A stretch of DNA of 64,000 bases, taken from positions 62,001 through 126,000 of the forward strand of contig NZ_CP126269.1 in the NCBI RefSeq assembly GCF_003234445.2, in the 5' to 3' direction. This document shows positions 25,985-35,034 of this stretch, in pieces. Source of the stretch: Curtobacterium sp. MCLR17_036 (GTDB lineage: Bacteria > Actinomycetota > Actinomycetes > Actinomycetales > Microbacteriaceae). The notes beneath the pieces were generated by a model. The model had not been told where the DNA came from, did no database searches, and saw only the letters and a program-made list of their open reading frames with translations. Position numbers and translations under genes: made by a program. Position 1 is the first letter of the stretch. The number at the start of each line of letters is the position of its first letter.

Positions 25985-26046
25985 ACTCCTGGCTGACGCT
26001 CGGCGCGCTCCGAGGTGGCGTCGGGGGTGCGGCATACGATCGGTCC

Positions 26047-29000
26047 ATGCCGAGCGCCCGCCTCCAGGACTGCACCGACGACGCCGTTGCGCTGGTCCGT
26101 CGGTGGCTGGCGGCGTCCGCCGGCGTGAAGCCTGACCCCGGCGCCGTGCGTCTCGCCCGGACCCTGCGCGACGAGCGCGGTCTCGACTTCGCCCGTGACT
26201 TCGTCGACAAGGTCGTCCGCCCCGAGGACCCCAAGGTGGCCGCTCGCAACCTCGAGCGGGCCAGCCGCGACGTCCCCGACTTCCTCGCCTGGTACCTGCG
26301 CGGTGCGGTGACGCTCGGCGGCGGCTTCGCGACCATGGCTCCGTGGGCCGTGGTCCCGACCGCGCGCCGGATCCTGCGTCGGATGACCGGGCACCTGGTC
26401 GTCGACGCCGCCCCGGCGAAGACCGGCCAGGCGCTCGCCAGGCTCGGCGGCCCGGGTACGCGGCTCGACCTCAGCCTGCTGGGCGAGGCCGTCCAGGGCG
26501 CGGCCGAGGCCGACCGACGCCTGCAGCGGATCACGGACCTGCTCGCCCGCGACGACGTCGACCGCGTGTCCGTCAAGCTCAGCTCGGTGCTGCCGCCGAC
26601 GTCCCCGTGGGGCCTCGACCAGGCGGTCGAGCGCGCCGTGGAGCGGCTCCTGCCGCTCTACCGACTGGCGGCGGCCCCGATGGCTGCCGGCCGTCCGGCG
26701 AAGACGATCACCCTCGACGCCGAGGCGTCCGGCGACCTCGACCGCATGCTCGCGGTGTTCCGGACCCTGCTCGACCGCGACGAGTTCGTCTCGCTGCCGG
26801 CGGGCGTGACGCTGCAGACCGCCCTGCCCGACGCCGCCGGTGCGCTCGACGCGGTGACCGCATGGGCGCAGCAGCGTCGTGCAGCGGGCGGAGCGCCGGT
26901 CACCGTGCGGCTCGTCAAGGGCGCGTACCTCGCCACCGAGCACGTCGACGCCGTCCTGCACGGGTGGCCGCTCGCCACGTGGGGCAGCAAGCGCGAGACC
27001 GACACCGCCCACCTGCGGCTGCTCGACGCCGCGCTCACCCCGGAGCGCACGGACGCCGTCCGGATCGGCGTCGCCGGTCAGAACCTGTTCGACCTGGCGA
27101 CGGCGTGGACCCTCGCGCAGCGCCGCGGTGTCACCGACGCGGTCGACGTCGAGATGCTCCTCGGCACCGCGGCCGGGCACGTCGACGCCGTCCGCGCCGA
27201 CGTCGGCTCCGTCGTGCTGTACACCCCGGTCGTGCACCCGGACGACCCCGACTCCGCGACCGCCTACCTGGCCCGTCGGCTGCAGGAGAGCGCGAACCCC
27301 GAGGGGTTCGCCGCCGCCGCGACCGAGATCGACCGCGACGCGAGCGTCTTCGACCGCGAGCACGGTCGGTACCTGGCGTCCGTCGCCGCACTCGACGAGC
27401 CCGTCGTGCCGACGCACCGCACCCAGGACCGCCACCGCGCCCTCGGCGAGCCCGTCCTGCGCGACGCCTTCCGGAACGCGCCCGACACCGACCCGTCCGT
27501 CGCCGCGAACCGCTCCTGGGCGCACGACGTGCTCCGTCGGGTCCCGCGCTCGCAGCTCGGCGCACAGACCATCCGCGGTGCACGGGTCACCGACCGCTCG
27601 CAGCTCGAACGCATCACGGCGCGAACCGCCCAGGCCGGCGTGAACTGGGGTCGGCAGGACCCGGGCGACCGGGCCGAGCTGCTCGACCTCATCGGCCACG
27701 AGCTCGAGACCCGGCGTGCCGACCTCATCGAGGTCACGGTCTCGGAGACCGGCGCCACCTTCACCGAGGCCGACGCCGAGGTCACCGCGGCCGTCGACGC
27801 CGCACACCGGTACGCCGAGAGCGCCCGACGGCTCGGTGACGTCCAGGGCGCCCGGTTCGTCCCGCCGCGCCTGACGGTCGTCGTCCCGCCGCAGAGCTCG
27901 CCCGTCGCGGTCCCCGCGGGCGGTGTCCTGGCGGCGCTCGCCGCGGGCAGCGGTGTGGTGCTGAAGCCCGCTCCGCAGGCACGTCGGAGCGGTGCCCTGC
28001 TCGCCGACGTCCTCTGGGACGCCGGCGTCCCGCACTCGTTGCTGCAGCTCGTCGACATCGACGAGGACGAACTCGGCCGCGACCTCATCGGCCACCCGGC
28101 CGTCGACCGCATCATCCTGACGGGGTCCGCCGAGACCGCGCGCTCGTTCCGCTGGTGGCGTGCGGGCCTCCCGCTCACCGCGGAGACGGGCGGCAAGAAC
28201 GCGATCGTCGTCACGCCGAGCGCCGACCTCGACCTGGCCGTGCAGGACGTCGTGCGGTCCGCCTTCGGGCACGCCGGGCAGCCGTGCGCGACGGCGTCGC
28301 TCGTGGTGCTCGTGGGCTCCGTCGGCGAGAGCGAGCGCTTCCGTCGGCAGCTCGTCGACGCCACCCGCACGCTCCGGGTCGCGTGGCCCGACGACCCCGG
28401 CGCACAGGTCGGCCCGGTCACCTCGGAACCCGCGGGGGCGGCGCGCCGGGGCCTGACGGAGCTCGGCCCGGGGGAGTCCTGGCTGGTGCAGCCGACGCCG
28501 CTCGACGACTCCGGTCGGCTCTGGTCGCCCGGCATCCGCGACGGGGTCCGGCCCGGCAGCGACTTCCACCAGACCGAGTACCCGGGCCCGGTGCTCGGGA
28601 TCATGCGCGCCGAGACGCTCGAGCAGGCCGTCGCGATCCAGGACGGCACCGACCACGGGCTGTCCGCGGGCATCCACTCGCTCGACGCCGAGGAGGTCGC
28701 CGACTGGCTCGCCCAGGTCCGCGCCGGCAACCTGTTCGTGAACAGCGCGACCACCGGCGTCGTCGTCGGTCGGCAGCCGTTCGGCGGCTGGAAGCGCTCG
28801 TCGGTGGGCACCGGCACGAAGGCCGGCGGCCCGATGTACGTCGCGACGCTCGGCCGCTGGGAGCCGGTGCCCCGCACCGTGCACAAGAGCATCCAGCTGC
28901 ACGGGCTGCCGCCGCGCGTGACCGCCCTGATCGAGGCGGCTCGGAGCGGCCTGTCGTTCGAGGAGTTCGACCAGGTGCGCGCCGGCGCCCTGAGCGACGT

Positions 29001-29616
29001 CCGCGCGCGCGAGGACCAGTACGGTCGGTCGCACGACCCGGCCGGGCTCGTCGTGCAGCGGAACGTCCTGCGCTACCGGCCGCAGTCCGTCGTCGTCCGC
29101 CAGGCCGAGGACGCCTCGATGGGTGACCTGGTGCGCAGCCTCGCCGCCGCCACGGCCGCCCGCGCCCACGTGCTGCTGAGCACCGCGCGCCCGCTGCCGG
29201 GGCCGTTGACGCAGCTGCTCGCGTCGAGTCGGTCACCGCTGCACGTCGTGGACCACCTGGTGGAGTCCGACCAGGACTTCCACGCCCGGGCATCGTCCGG
29301 AGCGGTGTTCCGGCCGGACTGGTCGACCGGCGAGGACGCCCTGGTCGACGCGCTCGAGGCCGTGCTGTCGCAGGGGCAGGACCGTCCGGCGCCCACGGCG
29401 TTCGGGGGACCCGGAGCCCGCATCCGCCTGATCGGCGGCGACGCGTCAGCCCTCGAGGAAGCCCTCGGGGCGAGCATCGACGTCGCCGTCCACGACGCCC
29501 CCGTGGTCGAGGCCGGTCTGATCGAGATGCTGCCCTACCTGCGGGAGCAGACGGTGACGATCACCGCGCACCGCTTCGGCGACGTCGACAGCGACTTCGC
29601 CGAGCTGCGGGTGTAG
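26047..29616 (+). CDS. putA: Bifunctional proline dehydrogenase / L-glutamate-gamma-semialdehyde dehydrogenase
   Basis: Predicted 1189 aa from ATG 26047; a TACGAT -10 box ends 6 nt before it. Oxidises proline to pyrroline-5-carboxylate (FAD) and then to glutamate (NAD+), channelled within one protein. The proline dehydrogenase barrel spans about 90-420 (VSVKLSSVLPP, TLDAEASGDLDRML, RLVKGAYLATEH). The aldehyde dehydrogenase spans about 510-960 with Glu713 (TAETGGKNA) and nucleophile Cys747 (GHAGQPCATASL), 34 apart as expected. No N-terminal ribbon-helix-helix DNA-binding domain, so it is not a self-repressor like the E. coli protein. It can also use the product of the RocD-type gene at 35034. 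Confidence 0.95.
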   Translation: MPSARLQDCTDDAVALVRRWLAASAGVKPDPGAVRLARTLRDERGLDFARDFVDKVVRPEDPKVAARNLERASRDVPDFLAWYLRGAVTLGGGFATMAPWAVVPTARRILRRMTGHLVVDAAPAKTGQALARLGGPGTRLDLSLLGEAVQGAAEADRRLQRITDLLARDDVDRVSVKLSSVLPPTSPWGLDQAVERAVERLLPLYRLAAAPMAAGRPAKTITLDAEASGDLDRMLAVFRTLLDRDEFVSLPAGVTLQTALPDAAGALDAVTAWAQQRRAAGGAPVTVRLVKGAYLATEHVDAVLHGWPLATWGSKRETDTAHLRLLDAALTPERTDAVRIGVAGQNLFDLATAWTLAQRRGVTDAVDVEMLLGTAAGHVDAVRADVGSVVLYTPVVHPDDPDSATAYLARRLQESANPEGFAAAATEIDRDASVFDREHGRYLASVAALDEPVVPTHRTQDRHRALGEPVLRDAFRNAPDTDPSVAANRSWAHDVLRRVPRSQLGAQTIRGARVTDRSQLERITARTAQAGVNWGRQDPGDRAELLDLIGHELETRRADLIEVTVSETGATFTEADAEVTAAVDAAHRYAESARRLGDVQGARFVPPRLTVVVPPQSSPVAVPAGGVLAALAAGSGVVLKPAPQARRSGALLADVLWDAGVPHSLLQLVDIDEDELGRDLIGHPAVDRIILTGSAETARSFRWWRAGLPLTAETGGKNAIVVTPSADLDLAVQDVVRSAFGHAGQPCATASLVVLVGSVGESERFRRQLVDATRTLRVAWPDDPGAQVGPVTSEPAGAARRGLTELGPGESWLVQPTPLDDSGRLWSPGIRDGVRPGSDFHQTEYPGPVLGIMRAETLEQAVAIQDGTDHGLSAGIHSLDAEEVADWLAQVRAGNLFVNSATTGVVVGRQPFGGWKRSSVGTGTKAGGPMYVATLGRWEPVPRTVHKSIQLHGLPPRVTALIEAARSGLSFEEFDQVRAGALSDVRAREDQYGRSHDPAGLVVQRNVLRYRPQSVVVRQAEDASMGDLVRSLAAATAARAHVLLSTARPLPGPLTQLLASSRSPLHVVDHLVESDQDFHARASSGAVFRPDWSTGEDALVDALEAVLSQGQDRPAPTAFGGPGARIRLIGGDASALEEALGASIDVAVHDAPVVEAGLIEMLPYLREQTVTITAHRFGDVDSDFAELRV

Positions 29617-29666
29617 CGGCGCCCGGCCGGGTCGGGTCCGGTCTGGGGCAGGCGGGGCCGCACTTG

Positions 29667-29717
29667 GTGAGCAGAAAGGGTCGAGTGCCCGACGGCGACC
29701 CGACCCCTTCTGCTCAC
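29667..29717. repeat. 51-bp palindromic element, copy 1
   Basis: Begins GTGAGCAGAA and ends TTCTGCTCAC, forming a stem of about 23 bp with a few mismatches. It lies 50 bp after the putA stop. It is homologous to the element at 36280-36330 (same length). A G-C pair at positions 12/40 is replaced by T-A in the other copy, a compensatory change. It could act as terminator or as a dispersed REP-like element. Confidence 0.8.
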
Positions 29718-29755
29718 GATCGGCCGCGCGCAGCAGCGCCCGCGCCCCGGAGGAC

Positions 29756-29953
29756 TCAGTCCTCGACGTCGCCGCCGTCCTCGGACTCCACACCCGTCTC
29801 GTCCATGCGGTCGCGCAGGTGGTCGGCCATCGCGCCGGCGCCCTCGCCGTGGTGGTCGTGGTCGACCTGCTCGATGAGGCCCTGCAGCTTCTCGTGGTTC
29901 GTGGCCTCGTTGGCGCCGTCCATGACGGGCTCGGTCTGTTCGTTGTCGCTCAT
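29756..29953 (-). CDS. Small acidic protein of unknown function
   Basis: Predicted 65 aa, strongly acidic, no hydrophobic segment, with a HDHHGEGAGAMADHLRDRMD stretch of histidines and charges. A TAGCGT -10 box ends 7 nt before ATG 29953 on the minus strand, supporting a real, leaderless gene. I recognise no family. Confidence 0.6.
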   Translation of the reverse strand: MSDNEQTEPVMDGANEATNHEKLQGLIEQVDHDHHGEGAGAMADHLRDRMDETGVESEDGGDVED

Positions 29954-30076
29954 GCCCCGGACGCTACGCCGAAGACGCTGCGCACCGCCCGGCGGGCGGG
30001 CAGCGGGTGACGGCCGCGGTGCTGAGATCGCACTCCGGCCCGTGACGGCGTCGGCGACGCGGGCGGAAGTGCGACC

Positions 30077-30418
30077 TCAGCGTCGTCCGCGCCCGACGAC
30101 CCCGACCTCGGCGATCGTCAGCACCGCCGCGATCCACAGCTGCTCGACGGCGAACCGACGGCGGCGGGGGTCGAGCAGGGCGAGCGGCACCATCGTCGTG
30201 CCGTGCAGGGCGTCGACGACGGCGCTGGCCGTGTGCGCGTCCGGTCCACCGGCGCGTGCGACGACGCCGGCCTGCGCGAGCTGCCGCACGCCGAGCACCG
30301 CGTGCAGCACCCGTTGGTCGCGCCCGCGCAGCGCACGCCCGAGGTGCCAGACCCCGAGCACCGCCCGACCGACCTCGACGACCGTCGACGCGGTCGTGTC
30401 CCCGCGACGCCGGGTCAT
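30077..30418 (-). CDS. Hypothetical protein downstream of an SDR gene
   Basis: Predicted 113 aa; ATG 30418 overlaps the SDR stop (ATGA), which is the main support. The sequence is moderately hydrophobic with several helices (VVEVGRAVLGVWHLGRAL, LWIAAVLTIAEVGVVG), basic at both ends. No family recognised; possibly a small membrane-associated protein. Confidence 0.6.
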   Translation of the reverse strand: MTRRRGDTTASTVVEVGRAVLGVWHLGRALRGRDQRVLHAVLGVRQLAQAGVVARAGGPDAHTASAVVDALHGTTMVPLALLDPRRRRFAVEQLWIAAVLTIAEVGVVGRGRR

Positions 30419-31410
30419 CGTCGTCGTCCCGCCACGAGTGCCACGGCTCCGGCCGTGCCGAGGACCGTGCCGACGATCGACCGGCCGAGCCGGCGGTGCT
30501 CGACCCACCAGGTCTGCGGCGACCAGGCGTGCGCGCTCTCGTCGAACACCCCGTGCGCACCGTGGTCGCCGGGGACGGGTTCGTACAGGTTGACGCCGAT
30601 CTCCTCGCCGTCCTTCGCCTCGGCCTGCTGCCCGGACACCAGGGTCTTCGCCGCGTACCAGTCGGCGAAGCGGCCGCCGATCCGGTTGCCGATGATCGTG
30701 TACACCGTCGACTCGCCGACCCAGGTGCGGGGGCGCGGGTGCTCCGCGACGGCGGCGATCGCCCGCGCACCGACCTCGGGCTGGTAGATGGGCGCGACCG
30801 GCTGCGGGTGGTGCGGCAGCTTCGACTTCACCCAGCTGAACTGGATGGTGTTGAGCGCCGGCATGTCGACCCGCGACACCTTCACCTTGCTGCCCTGCTG
30901 CAGGAGCTCCGAGACGACCGACTCGGTGAACCCGACGATGGCGTGCTTCGCGCCGCAGTAGGCCGACTGCAGGGGGATGCCCCGGAAGCCCAGCGCCGAG
31001 CCGACCTGGACGACCTGGCCGCGGTTGCGCGGCACCATCCGCGAGAGCGCGGCCCTGGTGCCGTTCACGAAGCCGAGGTACGTGACGTGCAGTGCGCGCT
31101 CGAAGTCCTCCGGCGCCGTGTCCATGAACCGGCCGAAGACCCCGACCATCACGCCGTTCACCCACAGGTCGATCGGACCGAGCTCCTGCTCGACCCGGTC
31201 GGCCGCCGCCTCGACGGCGTCCCGGTCCGAGACGTCCGCCACCAGGGCGAGCCCGCGGCGGCCGGCCGCCTCGACCTCGGCGACGGCGGCGTCGACGCCG
31301 TCCTTCCCCCGGGCCAGGACCGCGACGTCCCACCCCCGGGCGGCCAGCTCGCGGACGGTCGCCCGTCCCAGTCCTGCGGATCCACCGGTCACCACTGCCA
31401 CTCGAGTCAT
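30415..31410 (-). CDS. SDR family oxidoreductase
   Basis: Predicted 331 aa with GGGAG ribosome site. The classical SDR fold fills about 1-245: TGGSAGLGRAT cofactor loop near residue 8, VNGVMVG in place of NNAG, catalytic Ser in VQVGSALG and Tyr/Lys in SAYCGAKHA. The extra roughly 85 C-terminal residues end in a hydrophobic helix (IVGTVLGTAGAVALVAG), so the protein may be membrane anchored. Substrate unknown. Co-transcribed with the 113-aa protein that follows. Confidence 0.87.
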   Translation of the reverse strand: MTRVAVVTGGSAGLGRATVRELAARGWDVAVLARGKDGVDAAVAEVEAAGRRGLALVADVSDRDAVEAAADRVEQELGPIDLWVNGVMVGVFGRFMDTAPEDFERALHVTYLGFVNGTRAALSRMVPRNRGQVVQVGSALGFRGIPLQSAYCGAKHAIVGFTESVVSELLQQGSKVKVSRVDMPALNTIQFSWVKSKLPHHPQPVAPIYQPEVGARAIAAVAEHPRPRTWVGESTVYTIIGNRIGGRFADWYAAKTLVSGQQAEAKDGEEIGVNLYEPVPGDHGAHGVFDESAHAWSPQTWWVEHRRLGRSIVGTVLGTAGAVALVAGRRR

Positions 31411-31473
31411 GGCTCCCTTGTACCCACCGCTCCGTGCCGCCCACTCAGCGGGTGTCCCCCGAGCAGCGCGCGG

Positions 31474-32235
31474 TCAGCGCCCCCGACCGAACCGCGTCGT
31501 GACCCCCGGCGAGTAGAGCACCGAGTCCGGTTCGAGTTCGGTGAGCCCGAACGGCAGCCCGGCCGCCCCGACCAGGTCGTCCCGCATCGACACCACCGAG
31601 GCGCGGTGCAACGGCCACGGCTCGTGCTCGTTCGGCCAGAACCGGGTGCGCCCGCCCCGACGGACGTGCATGCCCCACCGTGCCGTCAGGAACGTCTCGA
31701 GCGTCGTCGGTTCGGCGATCGGGTCGCCGACACGGACGTCGACCATCGACCGCAGGTGGGTGCCGTGCCGCCGCATCGCGTACCCGACGCGGTCGTCACC
31801 GCTCCGCGACTCGGCCACGGCCCACCGGTAGGGCAGGCCGGTCGCGACGCGTGCGCCGAGGGTCGGCAGGAGCTTGCCGGCGTCGAGCGACAGGAACACG
31901 ACGCCGCGCTGCCCCTGCTCGTCGACCGTGTAGACGCGGACGTTCAGCTCGACGAAGTCGCCGATGCTCCCGGTCGAGAACGGCGGGAACCGGGTGTCCT
32001 CGAACCGGAACGCGATGAGGCCCACCCAGGTGGTCACCCCGTCGTCGGTCCCGTCGAGCGCCATCGTGTCGGGTCGGGTGCCGGCCGGCAGCAGCGGGGC
32101 CACCGCCGACACGTCGACGCGCCAGTGCACGAAGACGACGTCGAGCCAGTCCTGCGAGATCCAGGGGCGGCCGGTCAGGCCGGGGGCGACGGGTTGGAGG
32201 CCCGGGGTGCCGTCAGCGGGTCGGGTGTCGGTCAC
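31474..32235 (-). CDS. DUF2071 (YqjF) family protein
   Basis: Predicted 253 aa from GTG 32235, overlapping the nitroreductase stop (GTGA). The family pattern is clear: [15 protein letters not shown] and [11 protein letters not shown] near the start, [20 protein letters not shown] in the centre, YRWAVAESR and a HEPWPLHRA stretch later. The fold is related to acetoacetate decarboxylase; the reaction is not established. Last gene of a three-gene operon with a nitroreductase. Confidence 0.85.
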   Translation of the reverse strand: MTDTRPADGTPGLQPVAPGLTGRPWISQDWLDVVFVHWRVDVSAVAPLLPAGTRPDTMALDGTDDGVTTWVGLIAFRFEDTRFPPFSTGSIGDFVELNVRVYTVDEQGQRGVVFLSLDAGKLLPTLGARVATGLPYRWAVAESRSGDDRVGYAMRRHGTHLRSMVDVRVGDPIAEPTTLETFLTARWGMHVRRGGRTRFWPNEHEPWPLHRASVVSMRDDLVGAAGLPFGLTELEPDSVLYSPGVTTRFGRGR

Positions 32236-33062
32236 GGGGTGGTCGCCTCCGGGTCGGTGCTCACGACGGGCAGGTCGTCCCACCCGGTCTGCGGGGTCGC
32301 GCACGTGCCGCGGAACACGTACTGCGACGGTCGCTTCCGCTCGTTCGACACCCAGTCGATCGCGGGGCGCCGACGCTCGGGTGGCAGGTACCCGATCCGG
32401 TACACGGCCATCAGCTCGAGCTCCGGCGGGACCTCGAGCAGGGACTCGACCTCGGCCCACGCCTCCTCGATCTCCATCGGGAACGACACGAACTGGATCC
32501 CGAGGCCGAGCTCGGTGGTGGCGAGCCAGACGTTCTCCATCGCGGCGCCCATGCTGAACACCGAGTAGAACGCGTTCCGTGCCTCCTTGCGGTACTCGTC
32601 ACGGTCGAGCAGCACGCCGAGCAGCAGCGGCGACCCGGCGACGAGCTTCCGGTTCTCCGCACCCAGCGTCTGCGGCACCCGCAGCGCGTTCATGAGCACC
32701 TGCCCACGCTTGGTGAACACCTGCTTCGTGAAGGGCCGGAGCGGTGCGGGCAGCTTGTCGAACAGCATGCCGTCGCGCCGGGAGTCCATCTCGGCCTGCG
32801 AGAACCGGAAGTACGGCTTGTACCGCTCGAAGAACGTCCCCTCGGCCATCGTGCTGGTCATCGACCGCCCGCTGATCTCCGCGACCCGGTCGATCGTGTC
32901 GCGCTCCTCGATCACCACGAACCGCCACGGCTGGCTGTTCAACTGCGACGGCGCCCGGCCGGCGAGCTCCATGAGCAGCCGCTGGTGCTCCTCGGACACC
33001 GGATCGGGCAGGAACGCCCCGTTCGTCGTGCGTCGTCGTCGGATGGCCTCGAACAGCTCCAC
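32232..33062 (-). CDS. Nitroreductase family protein
   Basis: Predicted 276 aa from GTG 33062 with an AGAGAGG site upstream. The FMN-binding pattern [15 protein letters not shown] opens the fold, [15 protein letters not shown] provides the usual Asn/Gln-Pro-Trp contact, and [17 protein letters not shown] the second half. Such enzymes reduce nitro groups, quinones or enones with NAD(P)H. It starts 3 bp after the stop of the membrane protein gene upstream. Confidence 0.87.
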   Translation of the reverse strand: MELFEAIRRRRTTNGAFLPDPVSEEHQRLLMELAGRAPSQLNSQPWRFVVIEERDTIDRVAEISGRSMTSTMAEGTFFERYKPYFRFSQAEMDSRRDGMLFDKLPAPLRPFTKQVFTKRGQVLMNALRVPQTLGAENRKLVAGSPLLLGVLLDRDEYRKEARNAFYSVFSMGAAMENVWLATTELGLGIQFVSFPMEIEEAWAEVESLLEVPPELELMAVYRIGYLPPERRRPAIDWVSNERKRPSQYVFRGTCATPQTGWDDLPVVSTDPEATTP

Positions 33063-33065
33063 CGC

Positions 33066-33449
33066 TCACCTCTCTCGTCGTCGGCCGGCGAGCACCGCTG
33101 CCAGGTAGGACGGTGCAGCCGCGACCGCGACCTTCCAGTGTGCTCGGGAGCGCGGGTCCGTGCGCGGAGCGACCGCCAGGGGCGCGAGTGCCGGCAGCAG
33201 GAACAGCGCGGTCCGGTCGCGCGTCCACACGGGGGTGGTCGCGGCGACGCCGGTCAGGGTCGCGGTCACGACGAACAGCCCGTGGTGCACGACGCGGAGC
33301 TTCTTCGTGCGGATGAGCCGCACGGCGACCGCGGTGCCCCAGAGGCAGTTCACGAGGTACGCGACGCTCGCAGCGGCGACCAGCCGACGGGCGGGACGCG
33401 ATCCCGTGGGCGGTGATCCGGGCCTCCTGGCCGTCGTCATCCGTCCCAT
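33066..33449 (-). CDS. Four-helix membrane protein of unknown function
   Basis: Predicted 127 aa. A TAACGT -10 box ends 7 nt before ATG 33449, favouring that start over ATG 33440. Four hydrophobic segments are visible: RLVAAASVAYLVNCLWGTAV, HHGLFVVTATLTGVAA, TALFLLPALAPLAVA and WKVAVAAAPSYLAAVLAG, with Arg-rich ends. First gene of the nitroreductase/DUF2071 operon. No family recognised. Confidence 0.7.
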   Translation of the reverse strand: MGRMTTARRPGSPPTGSRPARRLVAAASVAYLVNCLWGTAVAVRLIRTKKLRVVHHGLFVVTATLTGVAATTPVWTRDRTALFLLPALAPLAVAPRTDPRSRAHWKVAVAAAPSYLAAVLAGRRRER

Positions 33450-33459
33450 GCGTGGGACG

Positions 33460-33897
33460 TTACGCGGATTCGCGACTGACGAGCTTGGAGAGCACGATCG
33501 CCGAGCGCGTGTGGTCGACCTGGGGCGCGAGGCGGACGCGGTCGAGCGCCTCCTCCAGCGCGGACAGGTCCTTCGAGCGCATGTGCACGACGGCGTCGGC
33601 GCTGCCGGTCACCGTGCCGGCGTCGACGACCTCGGGGACGGTGTCGAGCAGCGCCCGCAGCTCGTCGGGCGAGACGGTGCCGCGGCAGTAGAGCTCGACC
33701 CAGGCCTCGGTGCCGCGGTCCTCGACCGCCGGGTCCACCTTGATCGTGAAGCCCTGGATCACCCCGTCGCCCACGAGTCGGTCCACCCGGCGCTTGACGG
33801 CCGACGCGGAGAGTCCGACCACCGACCCGATGTCGCCGTAGCCGGCACGGGCATTGTCCCGGAGCTGGTCCAGGATGCGGTGATCGAGTGTGTCCAT
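33460..33897 (-). CDS. Lrp/AsnC family transcriptional regulator
   Basis: Predicted 145 aa, standard for Lrp. The helix-turn-helix (about 5-55) reads LDHRILDQLRDNARAGYGDI and GLSASAVKRRVDRLVGDGVI; the RAM ligand domain follows with an SADAVVHMRSKDLSALEE core. It is divergent from the DDAH/ornithine aminotransferase operon and probably controls it in response to arginine, ornithine or citrulline. A 17-bp palindrome lies between. Confidence 0.9.
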   Translation of the reverse strand: MDTLDHRILDQLRDNARAGYGDIGSVVGLSASAVKRRVDRLVGDGVIQGFTIKVDPAVEDRGTEAWVELYCRGTVSPDELRALLDTVPEVVDAGTVTGSADAVVHMRSKDLSALEEALDRVRLAPQVDHTRSAIVLSKLVSRESA

Positions 33898-33941
33898 CGA
33901 CTCCCATCGTACGCGGGGTCGTTGCGAGCCCGACGGGTTCC

Positions 33942-33958
33942 ACGCACGAATCGTGCGT
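33942..33958. promoter_or_regulatory. Candidate Lrp-type operator
   Basis: Perfect 17-bp palindrome ACGCACGA-A-TCGTGCGT, 45 bp from the Lrp-type start and about 174 bp before the DDAH-type ATG. It is the most symmetrical sequence in the 234-bp gap (33898-34131); the rest of the gap shows a TACGAT box 8 nt before the regulator ATG and nothing else clear. Confidence 0.55.
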
Positions 33959-34131
33959 CACCCGAACGGGTGCCACGCGGTTCGGCACGGAGCACTGCAC
34001 GGCTCGGACGGTCTGTGCGAGGATCGGAGCGGCGTCGACCTGGTCCGCTACGGCGAGTGAGCCTGCATCTCGCCGGAGCAACTTTCAGTGGTGGTTCCTG
34101 GCAGGCTCGGACCCCGGTCCTCGGAGGACTG

Positions 34132-35034
34132 ATGTCGAACACCGCACCCGCCACTCCCACCGCTCCGGCCCGTGTCGCCACGAAGCGCACGATCCTGATG
34201 TGCAAGCCGGACTTCTACACGGTGAGCTACCGGATCAACCCGTGGATGCACCCGGAGGAGCCGACCGACACGTCGAAGGCCGTCGAGCAGTGGGAGTCGC
34301 TCGTCGCCGTCTACGAGCAGCTCGGCTTCGACATCTCGTACATCGACCCCATCGACGGCCTGCCGGACATGGTCTACGCAGCCAACGGCGGGTTCGTCCT
34401 CGACGGCATCGCCTACGGCGCGAAGTTCCAGTACCCCGAGCGCCAGCCCGAGGGCCCGGCGTACATGGACTGGTTCCGCCAGGCCGGCCTGACCGTCGCC
34501 GAGCCGGAGCAGACCAACGAGGGCGAGGGTGACTTCCTGCTCATCGGGGACACCATCTTCGCCGGCACCGGCTTCCGGTCGGACAGCACCTCGCACGACG
34601 AGCTCGCGACGATCTACGGCCGCGAGGTCGTCACCCTCAAGCTCATCAACCCGAGCTTCTACCACCTCGACACCGCCATCGCCGTGCTCGACCCCGAGCC
34701 CGCGGCGGACGGGACGTCGAACATCGCCTACCTCGAGAGCGCCTTCGACGAGCCGTCGCTGGCGATCCTGCGCGAGCGCTTCCCCGACGCGATCATCGCG
34801 ACGGAAGAGGACGCCGCGATCCTCGGCCTGAACTCGTACTCCGACGGGTACAACGTCGTGATCGCCGCCCGCGCGACCACGTTCGCGTCGCAGCTGCGTG
34901 AGAAGGGCTACAACCCGATCGGCGTCGACCTGTCCGAGCTGCTGCTCGGCGGCGGCGGCGTGAAGTGCTGCACCCTCGACCTGCACCCGGTCGGCACCGG
35001 CACCTCGGTCGCGCGTTCCCTCGGGGTCAGCTGA
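34132..35034 (+). CDS. Dimethylargininase-type (DDAH) amidinohydrolase/dihydrolase
   Basis: Predicted 300 aa; CTCGGAGGA ribosome site. A guanidine-modifying-enzyme fold: GDFLLIGDTIFAGTGFR (substrate loop), His178 in SFYHLDTAIAV, and catalytic cysteine at 279 or 280 in GGVKCCTLDLHPV. DDAH releases dimethylamine and citrulline from methylarginine. The next gene uses ornithine, not citrulline, so an arginine-to-ornithine activity (arginine dihydrolase type, same fold) is an alternative worth considering. The stop overlaps the next start by 1 nt (TGATG). Confidence 0.85.
   Translation: MSNTAPATPTAPARVATKRTILMCKPDFYTVSYRINPWMHPEEPTDTSKAVEQWESLVAVYEQLGFDISYIDPIDGLPDMVYAANGGFVLDGIAYGAKFQYPERQPEGPAYMDWFRQAGLTVAEPEQTNEGEGDFLLIGDTIFAGTGFRSDSTSHDELATIYGREVVTLKLINPSFYHLDTAIAVLDPEPAADGTSNIAYLESAFDEPSLAILRERFPDAIIATEEDAAILGLNSYSDGYNVVIAARATTFASQLREKGYNPIGVDLSELLLGGGGVKCCTLDLHPVGTGTSVARSLGVS

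Noticed and set aside
25780..29169. Very long open frame on the minus strand opposite putA (over 1100 codons)
   Set aside because: Composition is Arg/Gly/His-rich with no domain; it is the GC-driven shadow of the clear putA frame on the other strand.
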